NCBI RefSeq assembly: GCF_004349195.1
Contig: NZ_SMLG01000012.1
Location: 61,629-125,628, forward strand
DNA from: Flavobacterium rhamnosiphilum
GTDB taxonomy: Bacteria > Bacteroidota > Bacteroidia > Flavobacteriales > Flavobacteriaceae
Direction: 5' to 3'
DNA length: 64,000 nucleotides
Positions 33,656 to 41,468 of this stretch are shown piece by piece (the stretch's first letter is position 1; every line of letters starts with the position of its first letter). A program made the translations under genes and the position numbers. The notes beneath the pieces are model-generated. The model did not search any database, was not told the DNA's origin, and saw nothing but the letters and a program-made list of their open reading frames with translations.

Positions 33656-34900
33656 ATGATGTTAAAATTATTCAAAGAAAATATTCGAATTGCATTCGGT
33701 TCCATCAGAACACAATTGTTGAGAACCGTTCTTACCGTGTTGATTATCGCTATTGGCATCACGGCTTTAGTTAGTATTCTTACTGTTGTTTCTGCTTTGG
33801 AAAACACTATTTCCTCTGATTTCGCATCAATGGGAGCCAATACCTTTAATATCAATCAATACGAAAACACAACTCGAAATCGCGGTGGCGGAGAAAGAGA
33901 AATAATAAATCCAATCATTTCTTACCCTGAAGCGGTCGCTTTTAAAAATAAATACAAATATCCTTTTACTGAAACTTCGCTTTCTTTTACCGCAACTACT
34001 GCTGCCGAAGTAAAATATGAATCTTCTAAAACGGACCCCGAAAATACGGTTGTTGGTGTCGATGAATTTTTTGTCACCAACTCCGGATTAGAAATCAGCT
34101 CCGGACGTAATTTTACGGGATTTGACATCGATAACAATGCTTATGTGTGTATTGTAGGTTCTGATTTTGAAAAAGAATTATTAAAAGATGTAAATCCTAT
34201 TGATAAAACACTCTCGATTCGAGGAGCCAAATTTAAAGTTATTGGAGTCCTAAAAGAGAAAGGATCAACCTTTGGGAACAGTCAAGATTTAAGGATTTTA
34301 ATACCTATTCAAGTGGCACGTTCCTTGTTTACAGCACCAAACATAAATTACACCATGAGCGTCATGGTTTCTAAAAAAGAATTTTTAGATAAGGCAATAG
34401 ACAACGCGACAAGTACTATGCGCCGGGTTCGTAAATTAAGCCCGGTAAAAGACAATAATTTCGGAGTGGTTCGCAGTGATGACCTCATCAACAAAATCCT
34501 TGGAATCACACAATATCTGGGGCTTGCATCTTGGCTTATCGGCATCATCACCGTTCTTGGATCTTCGATTGCCTTGATGAATATTATGATTGTTTCGGTA
34601 ACGGAACGCACAAGGGAAATAGGGGTTCGAAAAGCCTTGGGAGCCAAAAAAACGACGATTGCTTTTCAGTTTTTTATCGAAACTTTACTTATTGGTCAAT
34701 TAGGCGGATTAGTCGGTATAATTTTTGGAATCTTAATTGGTTTTGGTATTGCAACTGCAATGAGTTTCGATTTTGTAATTCCGTGGGGCGCCATTATGTC
34801 CGCGTTTATAACCAGTTTTATCGTGGCAATCGTTTCCGGTTTATATCCAGCTGTAAAAGCGGCGAAACTGGATCCGATTGAGGCATTGCGATATGAGTAG
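33656..34900 (+). CDS. ABC transporter permease, MacB/FtsX-like
   Basis: The protein begins MMLKLFKENIRIAFGSIRTQLLRTVLTVLIIAIGITALVSI, the standard MacB-type N-terminus with one membrane helix, followed by a periplasmic domain of about 230 residues and three C-terminal helices with TERTREIGVRKALGAKKTTIAFQF, the cytoplasmic signature of the FtsX family. The ATG at 33656 (or 33659) is chosen over the TTG at 33608. Length, about 415 residues, is normal. These permeases form tripartite exporters or LolCD-like systems; the ATPase partner is not in this neighbourhood, so it must be encoded elsewhere. Confidence 0.92.
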   Translation: MMLKLFKENIRIAFGSIRTQLLRTVLTVLIIAIGITALVSILTVVSALENTISSDFASMGANTFNINQYENTTRNRGGGEREIINPIISYPEAVAFKNKYKYPFTETSLSFTATTAAEVKYESSKTDPENTVVGVDEFFVTNSGLEISSGRNFTGFDIDNNAYVCIVGSDFEKELLKDVNPIDKTLSIRGAKFKVIGVLKEKGSTFGNSQDLRILIPIQVARSLFTAPNINYTMSVMVSKKEFLDKAIDNATSTMRRVRKLSPVKDNNFGVVRSDDLINKILGITQYLGLASWLIGIITVLGSSIALMNIMIVSVTERTREIGVRKALGAKKTTIAFQFFIETLLIGQLGGLVGIIFGILIGFGIATAMSFDFVIPWGAIMSAFITSFIVAIVSGLYPAVKAAKLDPIEALRYE

Positions 34901-34910
34901 ATTGCAGTAA

Positions 34911-35768
34911 TCAGTATTCAGTACATTTAATCATCCTGTCATTCCCGTAAATATCTTTTCGCAATTCGATGTTTTTAAAATTCATTTTTTCAAGTAAATC
35001 AACCATTTCTTTTCCTAAATACTGATTGATTTCAAAATACAACTGTCCGTTTTCAGATAGGTTTTCCAAAGCCAATTCGGCTATTTTTTTATAAAAAATT
35101 AATGCGTCATTGTCTTCTACAAAAAGTGCCAAATGCGGTTCATTGTCCAATACATTTTTCTTGATTTCCTCTTTTTCTAAATTGCGAACATAAGGCGGAT
35201 TAGAAACAATAATATCAAATTGTTGCTGTAAATCTTCCGTTTCAAGAATGTTTTGATTGATAAAAGTAACATTCACGGAATTATTTTCTGCGTTTGTTTT
35301 GGCTGTAGCCAAGGCCTTTTCAGAAACATCAATTGCAAAAACTGTGGCATTAGGAATATTTTTAGCCAATGAAATGGCGATACAACCGCTTCCGGTTCCA
35401 ATGTCCAGAATCCTTAGATTATTAGACTCTTGGATTACTAGATTATTAGATATAATCCAATCAACCAATTCCTCGGTTTCGGATCTTGGAATTAAAACGT
35501 TCTCATTGACTTCAAAATCCAATCCATAAAAACTCGTTTTTCCTAAAAGATATTGTACTGGAATTTCCTGTTTCAACTGTTCCAAAATCGAATTCCAAAC
35601 TACAATTTCCGCTTCCGAAAAAACCAAATCAGGATTCAAAGCCAAATCGATTCTTTTCAGTTTATGTTTTTCTTCTAAAATTAAATAGAAAAAACTCTCC
35701 GATTCTCCAGCATCATAAATTGGAGTCAGTTCTTGAATAAATTGGGTTCTGTATTCTTTTATTTTCAT
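34911..35768 (-). CDS. prmC: Peptide chain release factor N5-glutamine methyltransferase PrmC
   Basis: PrmC methylates the GGQ glutamine of release factors RF1 and RF2. The 285-residue protein has an N-terminal helical domain with PVQYLLGKTSFYGLDFEVNENVLIPR (RF-contact region), the SAM-binding motif DIGTGSGCIAISLA (from residue 122) and the catalytic NPPY (IIVSNPPYVRN). Between strand ELVDWII and ILDIGTGSG there is a stretch SNNLVIQESNNL (residues 107-118), encoded by a 24-nt-period direct repeat that looks like an intergenic iteron read in frame. Its stop is only 10 bp from the convergent permease stop. Confidence 0.95.
   Translation of the reverse strand: MKIKEYRTQFIQELTPIYDAGESESFFYLILEEKHKLKRIDLALNPDLVFSEAEIVVWNSILEQLKQEIPVQYLLGKTSFYGLDFEVNENVLIPRSETEELVDWIISNNLVIQESNNLRILDIGTGSGCIAISLAKNIPNATVFAIDVSEKALATAKTNAENNSVNVTFINQNILETEDLQQQFDIIVSNPPYVRNLEKEEIKKNVLDNEPHLALFVEDNDALIFYKKIAELALENLSENGQLYFEINQYLGKEMVDLLEKMNFKNIELRKDIYGNDRMIKCTEY
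35415..35450 (-). repeat. Iteron-like direct repeat inside prmC
   Basis: On the - strand TCTAATAATCTA occurs twice with a 24-nt period (35450-35439 and 35426-35415), separated by GTAATCCAAGAG. The period is a multiple of three, so the frame is kept; it encodes Ser-Asn-Asn-Leu twice. The words resemble the AATCTAA iterons at 28724-28819. Confidence 0.75.
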
Positions 35769-35926
35769 TTTTCTTATTTGAATTGTTTACTTAAAAACCA
35801 TTCTTTATTCTCTAAATCTCTTTGTTTATTAATGTATTCTCAGGTCAAAAATAAATATTTAATTTCTTGAGACTATCTTTTCAATAGTAGATGGCATTCC
35901 AAGTGTTTTTATAAGTTGCTATTTTT

Positions 35927-36412
35927 TTATAAATCCTTCAACATCCAAACAGGACAACTGGTATGCCCAGTGTTTCCCATTGGAGAACAAATGTTTTCAA
36001 AACCTACTTTTTTGTACAGTTTTTGAGCATCAAGCATAAAAGGCATTGTTTCCAAATAGCATTTTTCAAAACCAAACTCTTTAGCACTTTGTAAACACTT
36101 GGCCATCATTTGGCTTCCTATTCCAACACCTCTGGTTTCCGGTAGAAAATACATTTTTTGAAGTTCACAGATGGTTTTAGCTTCATTTTCAAGTGGCGCA
36201 ACACCGGCAGAACCAATAATTTTTCCATCCTTTTCTACAACATAATAAACTGATTTAGGTTTATTATATTCTTCAAACATTAAATCCAAATATGGATCTT
36301 CATAAGCTGTTCCAACTTTTGGAATATTTAATTCGTCAAAAACTGCTCTTATCAATGCAGCAACCGCTTGATTGTCCTCTTTTTTTATTTTTCTAATGCT
36401 GTAATTTTCCAT
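35927..36412 (-). CDS. GNAT family N-acetyltransferase
   Basis: I choose the ATG at 36412 (161 residues, MENYSIRKIKKEDNQ), which matches the usual GNAT beginning. The CoA-binding signature is LQKMYFLPETRGVGIGSQMMAKCLQ (RGVGIG, about residues 92-97), followed by KCYLETMPFMLDAQKLYKKVGFE. This is a complete single GNAT domain; the acceptor substrate is unknown. It is transcribed divergently from ribD with a -7 box for each gene in the 115 bp between them. Confidence 0.9.
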   Translation of the reverse strand: MENYSIRKIKKEDNQAVAALIRAVFDELNIPKVGTAYEDPYLDLMFEEYNKPKSVYYVVEKDGKIIGSAGVAPLENEAKTICELQKMYFLPETRGVGIGSQMMAKCLQSAKEFGFEKCYLETMPFMLDAQKLYKKVGFENICSPMGNTGHTSCPVWMLKDL

Positions 36413-36436
36413 TTTCTCAAAAACTAATTTTATATG

Positions 36437-36444
36437 CAAAAGTA
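36437..36444 (-). promoter_or_regulatory. Bacteroidetes -7 box for the GNAT gene
   Basis: CAAAAGTA reads TACTTTTG on the - strand, an exact TAnnTTTG, 24 bases before the ATG at 36412. It supports that start. Confidence 0.6.
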
Positions 36445-36515
36445 GAAATTGTTTAGTGTTATTTTAGAAAGTTTCAAAACTAATCCCGAAGTTTCGGGGC
36501 TAAACCCAAAATAAC

Positions 36516-36523
36516 TACTTTTG
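36516..36523 (+). promoter_or_regulatory. Bacteroidetes -7 box for ribD
   Basis: TACTTTTG is an exact TAnnTTTG ending 4 bases before the GTG at 36528, so the mRNA would be essentially leaderless. A small perfect palindrome CCCGAA-GT-TTCGGG lies at 36485-36498, 17 bases upstream of the box, where an operator or the -33 region would be. No FMN riboswitch is visible. Confidence 0.6.
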
Positions 36524-36527
36524 TGTT

Positions 36528-37571
36528 GTGAAAATACATGAAAAATACATCCGACGATGCATCGAATTAGCCAAAAATGGTTTGGGAACAACGTATCCAA
36601 ATCCTTTGGTAGGCAGTGTCATTGTTTATGAAGACAAAATCATTGGCGAAGGCTGGCATAAAAAATCGGGAGAACCACACGCCGAGGTAAACGCTGTGAA
36701 TTCTGTAAAAGACAAATCGTTGTTAAAAAAAGCGACTATTTATGTGAGTTTAGAACCGTGTAGTCATTTTGGCAAAACGCCGCCTTGTTGTGATTTGATT
36801 ATTAAGAATAAAATTCCAAATGTCGTTATTGGGACTATTGACCCCAATGTAAAAGTAGCAGGAAACGGAATCAAAAAACTAATGGAAGCCGGAATACATG
36901 TTACAGTAGGTATTCTTGAAGAGGAATGCAATGAACTTAATAAAAGGTTCTTTACATTTCACGAAAAGAAAAGACCTTATATTATTTTGAAATGGGCCGA
37001 AAGCCAAGATGGTTTTATCGCGCCAAAGGAAAAATCAGAAAAGAAACCCGTCTGGATTACAAATCGGTATTCGAGACAATTGGTACATAAATGGCGAACT
37101 GAGGAGCAAGCCATTCTGGTGGGAACTAAAACTGCCATTGATGATAACCCAAAATTGAATGCACGGGATTGGTCAGGAAACAACCCGATTAGAGTAGTTT
37201 TAGACCAAAACAATCGCATTCCTGAAGACAATCATATATTTGACAATCAAGCAAAAACAATCCTATTTTCTAAATCAAAACAACCTATTAAAAAAGAAAA
37301 TAGTATCTTTGAGTATATTGATTTTGAACAAAATATAGCAACCCAAATAATACAATCGCTATATCAACATCAAATTCAATCCATTATTATTGAAGGAGGA
37401 CGACAAACTTTACAGACATTTATTGATGCCAATCTTTGGGACGAAGCTAGGATATTTGTTGGAAACGCACAATTTAAGGAAGGAATTAAAGCCCCAATAC
37501 TAGATAAAAACCAGTTCAAAAAGCAATCGATTGGTAATGATGAATTAATACTATCTAGAAACTATGATTAA
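36528..37571 (+). CDS. ribD: Bifunctional riboflavin biosynthesis protein RibD (deaminase/reductase)
   Basis: RibD carries out the second and third steps of riboflavin synthesis after GTP cyclohydrolase II. The N-terminal deaminase has the zinc ligands HAE (His51) and EPCSHFGKTPPC (Cys78, Cys87) and the typical start YIRRCIELAKNGLGTTYPNPLVGSVIV. The C-terminal reductase includes ILKWAESQDGFIA, WITNRYSR, AILVGTKTAIDDNPKLNAR and IIIEGGRQTLQTFID. It starts with GTG at 36528; no better ATG exists before the conserved region. The next gene overlaps by 8 bp. Other rib genes are not in the window. Confidence 0.96.
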   Translation: MKIHEKYIRRCIELAKNGLGTTYPNPLVGSVIVYEDKIIGEGWHKKSGEPHAEVNAVNSVKDKSLLKKATIYVSLEPCSHFGKTPPCCDLIIKNKIPNVVIGTIDPNVKVAGNGIKKLMEAGIHVTVGILEEECNELNKRFFTFHEKKRPYIILKWAESQDGFIAPKEKSEKKPVWITNRYSRQLVHKWRTEEQAILVGTKTAIDDNPKLNARDWSGNNPIRVVLDQNNRIPEDNHIFDNQAKTILFSKSKQPIKKENSIFEYIDFEQNIATQIIQSLYQHQIQSIIIEGGRQTLQTFIDANLWDEARIFVGNAQFKEGIKAPILDKNQFKKQSIGNDELILSRNYD

Positions 37572-38166
37572 TACTATAATTTTTGATTTTGGAGATATTT
37601 TTATCAATTTAGACAAAGAAGCTCCTATTGTCGAGTTTTCTAAATTAGGTTTAAAAGAATGGACTGAGGATTTAGATGAGCTCAACCTATCATTTGAAAA
37701 AGGAAAAATTTCTGAACTTCAATTCATTGAAGGCTTCCAGAAACATATGCCTAAAGCTTCAATAGATGAGATCAGGAATGCATGGAATACCATTTTATTG
37801 GATTTTCCATTGTACAGACTTGAATTTTTGCAAATGCTTTCGCAAAAATACCGTTTGTTTTTGTTAAGCAATACGGATTCAATCCACATCGATAGATTTC
37901 AGCACAAAGCCGGAATAACTTTTTACAGAGAATTTTATCAATGTTTTGAAAGAGTTTATTTTTCCTTTGAGTTAGGCATGCGAAAACCCGAAGCCGAAAT
38001 TTTCAATTACTTGGTAAAACAACATGAGTTAACTCCAAAACGCACTTTATTTATTGATGACAAAAAAGAAAATACAGATGCGGCACTTGCATTAGGATTT
38101 CAAGTTTGGAATCTACAAGTGGGGAAAGAAGATGTTGTTCATTTATTTGACAAAAAAATAATTTAA
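37564..38166 (+). CDS. HAD superfamily hydrolase, subfamily IA
   Basis: This 200-residue phosphatase-like protein has motif I as FDFGDIFINLD (the second Asp of DxD is replaced by Gly, as in the YihX group FDFGGVL), motif II LLSNTDS, motif III Lys in MRKPEAEIF and motif IV LFIDDKKENTDAALALGF. It resembles YihX-like alpha-D-glucose-1-phosphate phosphatases and related FMN or sugar-phosphate phosphatases. Because its ATG overlaps the end of ribD, an attractive role is the missing dephosphorylation of the riboflavin precursor between RibD and lumazine synthase; that is inference from position only. Confidence 0.88.
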   Translation: MINTIIFDFGDIFINLDKEAPIVEFSKLGLKEWTEDLDELNLSFEKGKISELQFIEGFQKHMPKASIDEIRNAWNTILLDFPLYRLEFLQMLSQKYRLFLLSNTDSIHIDRFQHKAGITFYREFYQCFERVYFSFELGMRKPEAEIFNYLVKQHELTPKRTLFIDDKKENTDAALALGFQVWNLQVGKEDVVHLFDKKII

Positions 38167-38212
38167 AACAAATAATTTAAAAAAATCAATGATAATAGCA
38201 ATGACAATGACC

Positions 38213-38247
38213 TTTTGAAATTGAAATTGATTTTTGAAATTGCCATT
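38213..38247 (+). repeat. TTGAAATTG-type short tandem repeat, locus 1
   Basis: The words TTGAAATTGAAATTG and TTGAAATTGCCATT lie side by side just before the yigZ start. They resemble the 12-bp tandem units at 46497-46532. Confidence 0.6.
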
Positions 38248-38251
38248 AAAC

Positions 38252-38875
38252 TTGAAAGACACCTACAACACTATTGAATTTCCCTCTGAAGAAGTATTAC
38301 TCAAAGAAAAAAACAGTAAATTTTTTGGTTATGCATTTCCAATTCAATCGGAAGAGGAAGTAAAACCACTAATCGAAACCTTACGAAAACAACACCCCAA
38401 TGCAGGACATTTTTGTTATGCGTACCAAATAGGTGCTGATACGGTAACTTACAGAGCTAATGATGATGGCGAACCCAGTAATAGCGCAGGAATGCCTATT
38501 TATGGACAAATTCAGTCTTTTTCGGTAACCAATATACTTATTATTGTAGTCCGAATATTTGGTGGTGTAAAATTAGGTGTTGGAGGATTAATCTCTGCTT
38601 ATAAAACGACCGCACAAATGGTTCTTGAGACCTGTGAAATTGTCGAAAAAACGATAGATATTCATTTTACAATCACATTTGATTATAAAAACATGAATAA
38701 AGTAATGCGGGTAATTAAGGAAAAAAAGCTGGAAATTGTAAGTCAAGAAATGGAAATAAATGAAATTTCAGCACTTCCAATGGGAAAAATAGAGCTAAAA
38801 ACCCGAAAAAAAAATGCCGAAATGGTATTCGACATATTTAATTCAATGTTTGAAATCGATATAAAACGACTCTAA
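38252..38875 (+). CDS. yigZ: YigZ/IMPACT family protein
   Basis: This protein of about 207 residues belongs to the IMPACT/YigZ family. The N-terminal domain contains KNSKFFGYAFPI, GHFCYAYQIG, RANDDGEPSNSAGMPI and VVRIFGGVKLGVGGLISAYKTTA, which are the family signature. The C-terminal ferredoxin-like domain is also complete (VEKTIDIHFTITFDYKNMNKV onward). Its role in bacteria is not settled; links to translation or proline-peptide metabolism have been proposed for homologues. No ATG is available: I take the TTG at 38252 (MKDTYNTIEF), while the TTG at 38234 would start inside a short tandem repeat. Confidence 0.9.
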   Translation: MKDTYNTIEFPSEEVLLKEKNSKFFGYAFPIQSEEEVKPLIETLRKQHPNAGHFCYAYQIGADTVTYRANDDGEPSNSAGMPIYGQIQSFSVTNILIIVVRIFGGVKLGVGGLISAYKTTAQMVLETCEIVEKTIDIHFTITFDYKNMNKVMRVIKEKKLEIVSQEMEINEISALPMGKIELKTRKKNAEMVFDIFNSMFEIDIKRL

Positions 38876-38904
38876 TTTCTACTAAAAATTGCTTTTTTTA
38901 TAAT

Positions 38905-39309
38905 TTATTCTATTGTTTTTAAGAGTTCTAAAATATAATCTGGTGGAGCGGTAGGACGACCTGTTTTTAAGGACACAAAAACTAAAATAAATTGGGCAGT
39001 TGTTAATAACTCATCAGAGTCATTATAAATAGCGCAATCAAATTCTATCTTCACAGAACTCTGACTTTTGAAAACAGTGTGAACCGTAAGCAACTCATCA
39101 TAGCGAGCTGATTTTTTATAATTTACATTCATGGAAACAATAGGAAGCGCAATCCCACTTTCCTCCATGCTTTTATACGAAATCCCTTTGTCTCTAAGCC
39201 ATTCCACCCTTCCTATCTCAAAATAAGGGATATAATTTCCGTGATATACAACGCCCATTTGATCTGTTTCAGAGTAGCGTACCCTAACTTCTATTTGATG
39301 ATCTTTCAT
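38905..39309 (-). CDS. Acyl-CoA thioesterase, YbgC/4HBT type
   Basis: This 134-residue hotdog protein has the YbgC signature RYSETDQMGVVYHGNYIPYFEIGR (residues 10-33), in which the Asp of TDQMG is catalytic. Members hydrolyse acyl-CoA or 4-hydroxybenzoyl-CoA; in many bacteria YbgC is linked to the Tol-Pal system, but here there is no Tol gene nearby. It is transcribed away from dnaA, so the 184-bp AT-rich gap between them contains both promoters. Confidence 0.92.
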   Translation of the reverse strand: MKDHQIEVRVRYSETDQMGVVYHGNYIPYFEIGRVEWLRDKGISYKSMEESGIALPIVSMNVNYKKSARYDELLTVHTVFKSQSSVKIEFDCAIYNDSDELLTTAQFILVFVSLKTGRPTAPPDYILELLKTIE

Positions 39310-39493
39310 TAATTATGTATTAAAATTTTTAAATTTAAAAAGCTCCTTACAACAATAATTTGGAAAATTATTGTCCAATATATTTTTTTTTACAGAAATT
39401 TGTTCACATATTTGTTACCCCGATAAATAATAAGAAAACATCTTTTTTTTTGTAAGATAACAATTACCAATTAAAAATAATTTAACAGAATAT
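39310..39493. promoter_or_regulatory. dnaA upstream region with a perfect inverted repeat; possible origin-proximal DNA
   Basis: The region is very AT-rich with T runs of 8 to 9 bases. ACAATAATTT (39352-39361) and AAATTATTGT (39365-39374) form a perfect 10-bp inverted repeat with a GGA loop. TTGTTCACA at 39400-39408 differs from the DnaA box TTATCCACA at two positions. No exact DnaA box is visible, so an origin cannot be claimed from this alone. Confidence 0.4.
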
Positions 39494-40921
39494 ATGAACA
39501 AAACTGCTCAATCAGTATGGGAAAACTGTTTGTCTTTTATAAAAGACAACATTCAGGATCAAGCTTACAAAACTTGGTTCGAACCAATCAAATCAGTTGA
39601 GCTAACCGATAACGCATTATATATTCAAGTTCCAAGTAAATTTTTCTACGAATGGTTAGAAGAACACTATGTAAAATTACTAAAAGTGGCACTTACCAAA
39701 GAACTTGGAAAAAACGCTAAGTTACTTTATAAAATTAGAATGGAAAACACTTATGGCAACAAACAACCGTTTACGGAGCAATTGCCAAGTGCCAATAGAG
39801 TTCCTATGAAGCCTCAAGAAGTTGATGCTCCATTCAAAAACTTAAACCCAGAATTAAAAAATCCATTTGTAATTCCGGGAATCCGAAATTTAAAAATCGA
39901 ATCTCAACTGAATGCAAATTACAGTTTTGATAATTTTTTAGAAGGAGATTCTAATAGATTAGCCCGTTCTGCAGGTATGGCTGTTGCCAATAAACCTGGT
40001 GGAACTTCCTTTAATCCGTTGTTGATTTTTGGAGGAGTTGGTCTAGGAAAAACACACTTAGCACATGCTATTGGTGTGGAAATAAAAGACAAATACCCGG
40101 AAAAAACTGTTTTATACATTTCAGCGGAGATTTTCACGCAACAATATATTGACTCGGTAAAGAAAAACAACCGAAATGATTTCATACATTTCTATCAATT
40201 AATTGATGTTTTAATTATTGATGATGTTCAGTTCCTTTCCGGAAAATCTGGAACTCAGGATGTTTTCTTCCATATTTTCAATTATTTACATCAAAATGGC
40301 AAACAGGTAATCTTGACATCTGACAAGGCGCCAGTTGACATGCAAGATATTGAACAACGATTATTATCTCGTTTCAAATGGGGATTGTCTGCTGAATTGC
40401 ACCAACCGGATTATGAAACCAGAATTTCTATCCTAAAAAATATATTATACAGAGATGGTGTTGAAATCCCTGAAGAAATAATAGAATATGTTGCCCGTAA
40501 CATCAAATCGAATGTAAGAGAACTGGAAGGAGCCATCATTTCCTTGATTGCACAATCTTCATTCAATAAAAAAGAAGTTACGCTGGAACTTGCTAAAAGT
40601 GTTGTTGAAAAATTTGTTAAAAATGTAAAACGAGAAATTTCTATCGATTACATTCAAAAAATTGTTTCGGATTACTTCCAATTGGATTTAGAAACATTGC
40701 AATCAAAAACCAGAAAAAGGCACGTTGTTCAAGCCAGACAATTGGCAATGTTTTTTGCAAAAAAATTCACAAAAGCATCTTTAGCAAATATTGGTTCTCA
40801 AATTGGGGACAGAGATCACGCTACCGTATTACACGCATGTAAAACCGTTGATAATTTAGTTGCTACCGACAAACAATTCAAGAAATTTGTTGAAGATATC
40901 AATAAAAAATTAACGCTGTAA
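39494..40921 (+). CDS. dnaA: Chromosomal replication initiator protein DnaA
   Basis: DnaA binds the origin and melts it to start replication. The 475-residue protein has domain I (SVWENCLSFIKDNIQDQAYKTWFEPI), a variable linker, the AAA+ domain with Walker A GGVGLGKTH (about residues 179-187), Walker B LIIDDVQFLSGK, sensor 1 LTSDKAP and the arginine-finger region QRLLSRFKWGLSAE, and domain IV with the DNA-binding signature IGDRDHATVLHACKTV. All parts are intact. Two genes follow on the same strand, the first after only 7 bp, so they may be co-transcribed. Confidence 0.98.
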   Translation: MNKTAQSVWENCLSFIKDNIQDQAYKTWFEPIKSVELTDNALYIQVPSKFFYEWLEEHYVKLLKVALTKELGKNAKLLYKIRMENTYGNKQPFTEQLPSANRVPMKPQEVDAPFKNLNPELKNPFVIPGIRNLKIESQLNANYSFDNFLEGDSNRLARSAGMAVANKPGGTSFNPLLIFGGVGLGKTHLAHAIGVEIKDKYPEKTVLYISAEIFTQQYIDSVKKNNRNDFIHFYQLIDVLIIDDVQFLSGKSGTQDVFFHIFNYLHQNGKQVILTSDKAPVDMQDIEQRLLSRFKWGLSAELHQPDYETRISILKNILYRDGVEIPEEIIEYVARNIKSNVRELEGAIISLIAQSSFNKKEVTLELAKSVVEKFVKNVKREISIDYIQKIVSDYFQLDLETLQSKTRKRHVVQARQLAMFFAKKFTKASLANIGSQIGDRDHATVLHACKTVDNLVATDKQFKKFVEDINKKLTL

Positions 40922-40928
40922 ACGCATC

Positions 40929-41396
40929 ATGTCCGTGAAAATTTTAATGGTCTGTTTGGGCAATATTTGTCGATCACCCTTAGCCGAAGGCATATTAGCC
41001 TCAAAGCTCCCAAAAAATAAATTCAAAGTTGATTCAGCAGGAACTGGTCCTTGGCACGTTGGCCATACTCCGGATGATCGATCCATTGCTGTAGCAAAAA
41101 AAAACAAAATAAGTATTTCAGATCAAAAAGGAAGACAATTCAGTAAATCTGATTTCGATTCATTTGACTACATCTATGTAATGGATAATTCTAATTATGA
41201 TGATGTAATTCAGCTTGCCGAAACCCAAGAACAAAAACAAAAAGTACAACTAATTTTAAATGAATTATTTCCCAACGAAAAAGTAGATGTTCCGGATCCG
41301 TATTTTGGTTTACCCAATGGATTTGAAATAGTTTATAACATGCTTGATGAAGTTTGCGATATAATTGCAAAAAAATTAATAGACAAACATCAATAG
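40929..41396 (+). CDS. Low-molecular-weight protein-tyrosine phosphatase
   Basis: This 155-residue cytoplasmic phosphatase has the active-site loop CLGNICRS (Cys9 to Arg15, the CX5R(S/T) pattern) and the general-acid motif VPDPYFG near residue 120. DSAGTGPWHVG and YIYVMDNSNY are further family blocks. Bacterial members reverse tyrosine phosphorylation of envelope-polysaccharide kinases or act on arginine phosphate, but no kinase gene is nearby. It lies 7 bp after dnaA, a conserved order in flavobacteria as far as I know. Confidence 0.95.
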   Translation: MSVKILMVCLGNICRSPLAEGILASKLPKNKFKVDSAGTGPWHVGHTPDDRSIAVAKKNKISISDQKGRQFSKSDFDSFDYIYVMDNSNYDDVIQLAETQEQKQKVQLILNELFPNEKVDVPDPYFGLPNGFEIVYNMLDEVCDIIAKKLIDKHQ

Positions 41397-41468
41397 TTTT
41401 TGGAATTAAAATCTTTTTCACAAGAAAAAATCAACAGAAATTTACTCTAGAAACGTAAAACTACAGCA

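Noticed and set aside
34531..34881. 116-residue forward frame inside the MacB-like permease gene
   Set aside because: It is a shifted frame of the permease, rich in Tyr, Trp and Arg runs, with no domain.
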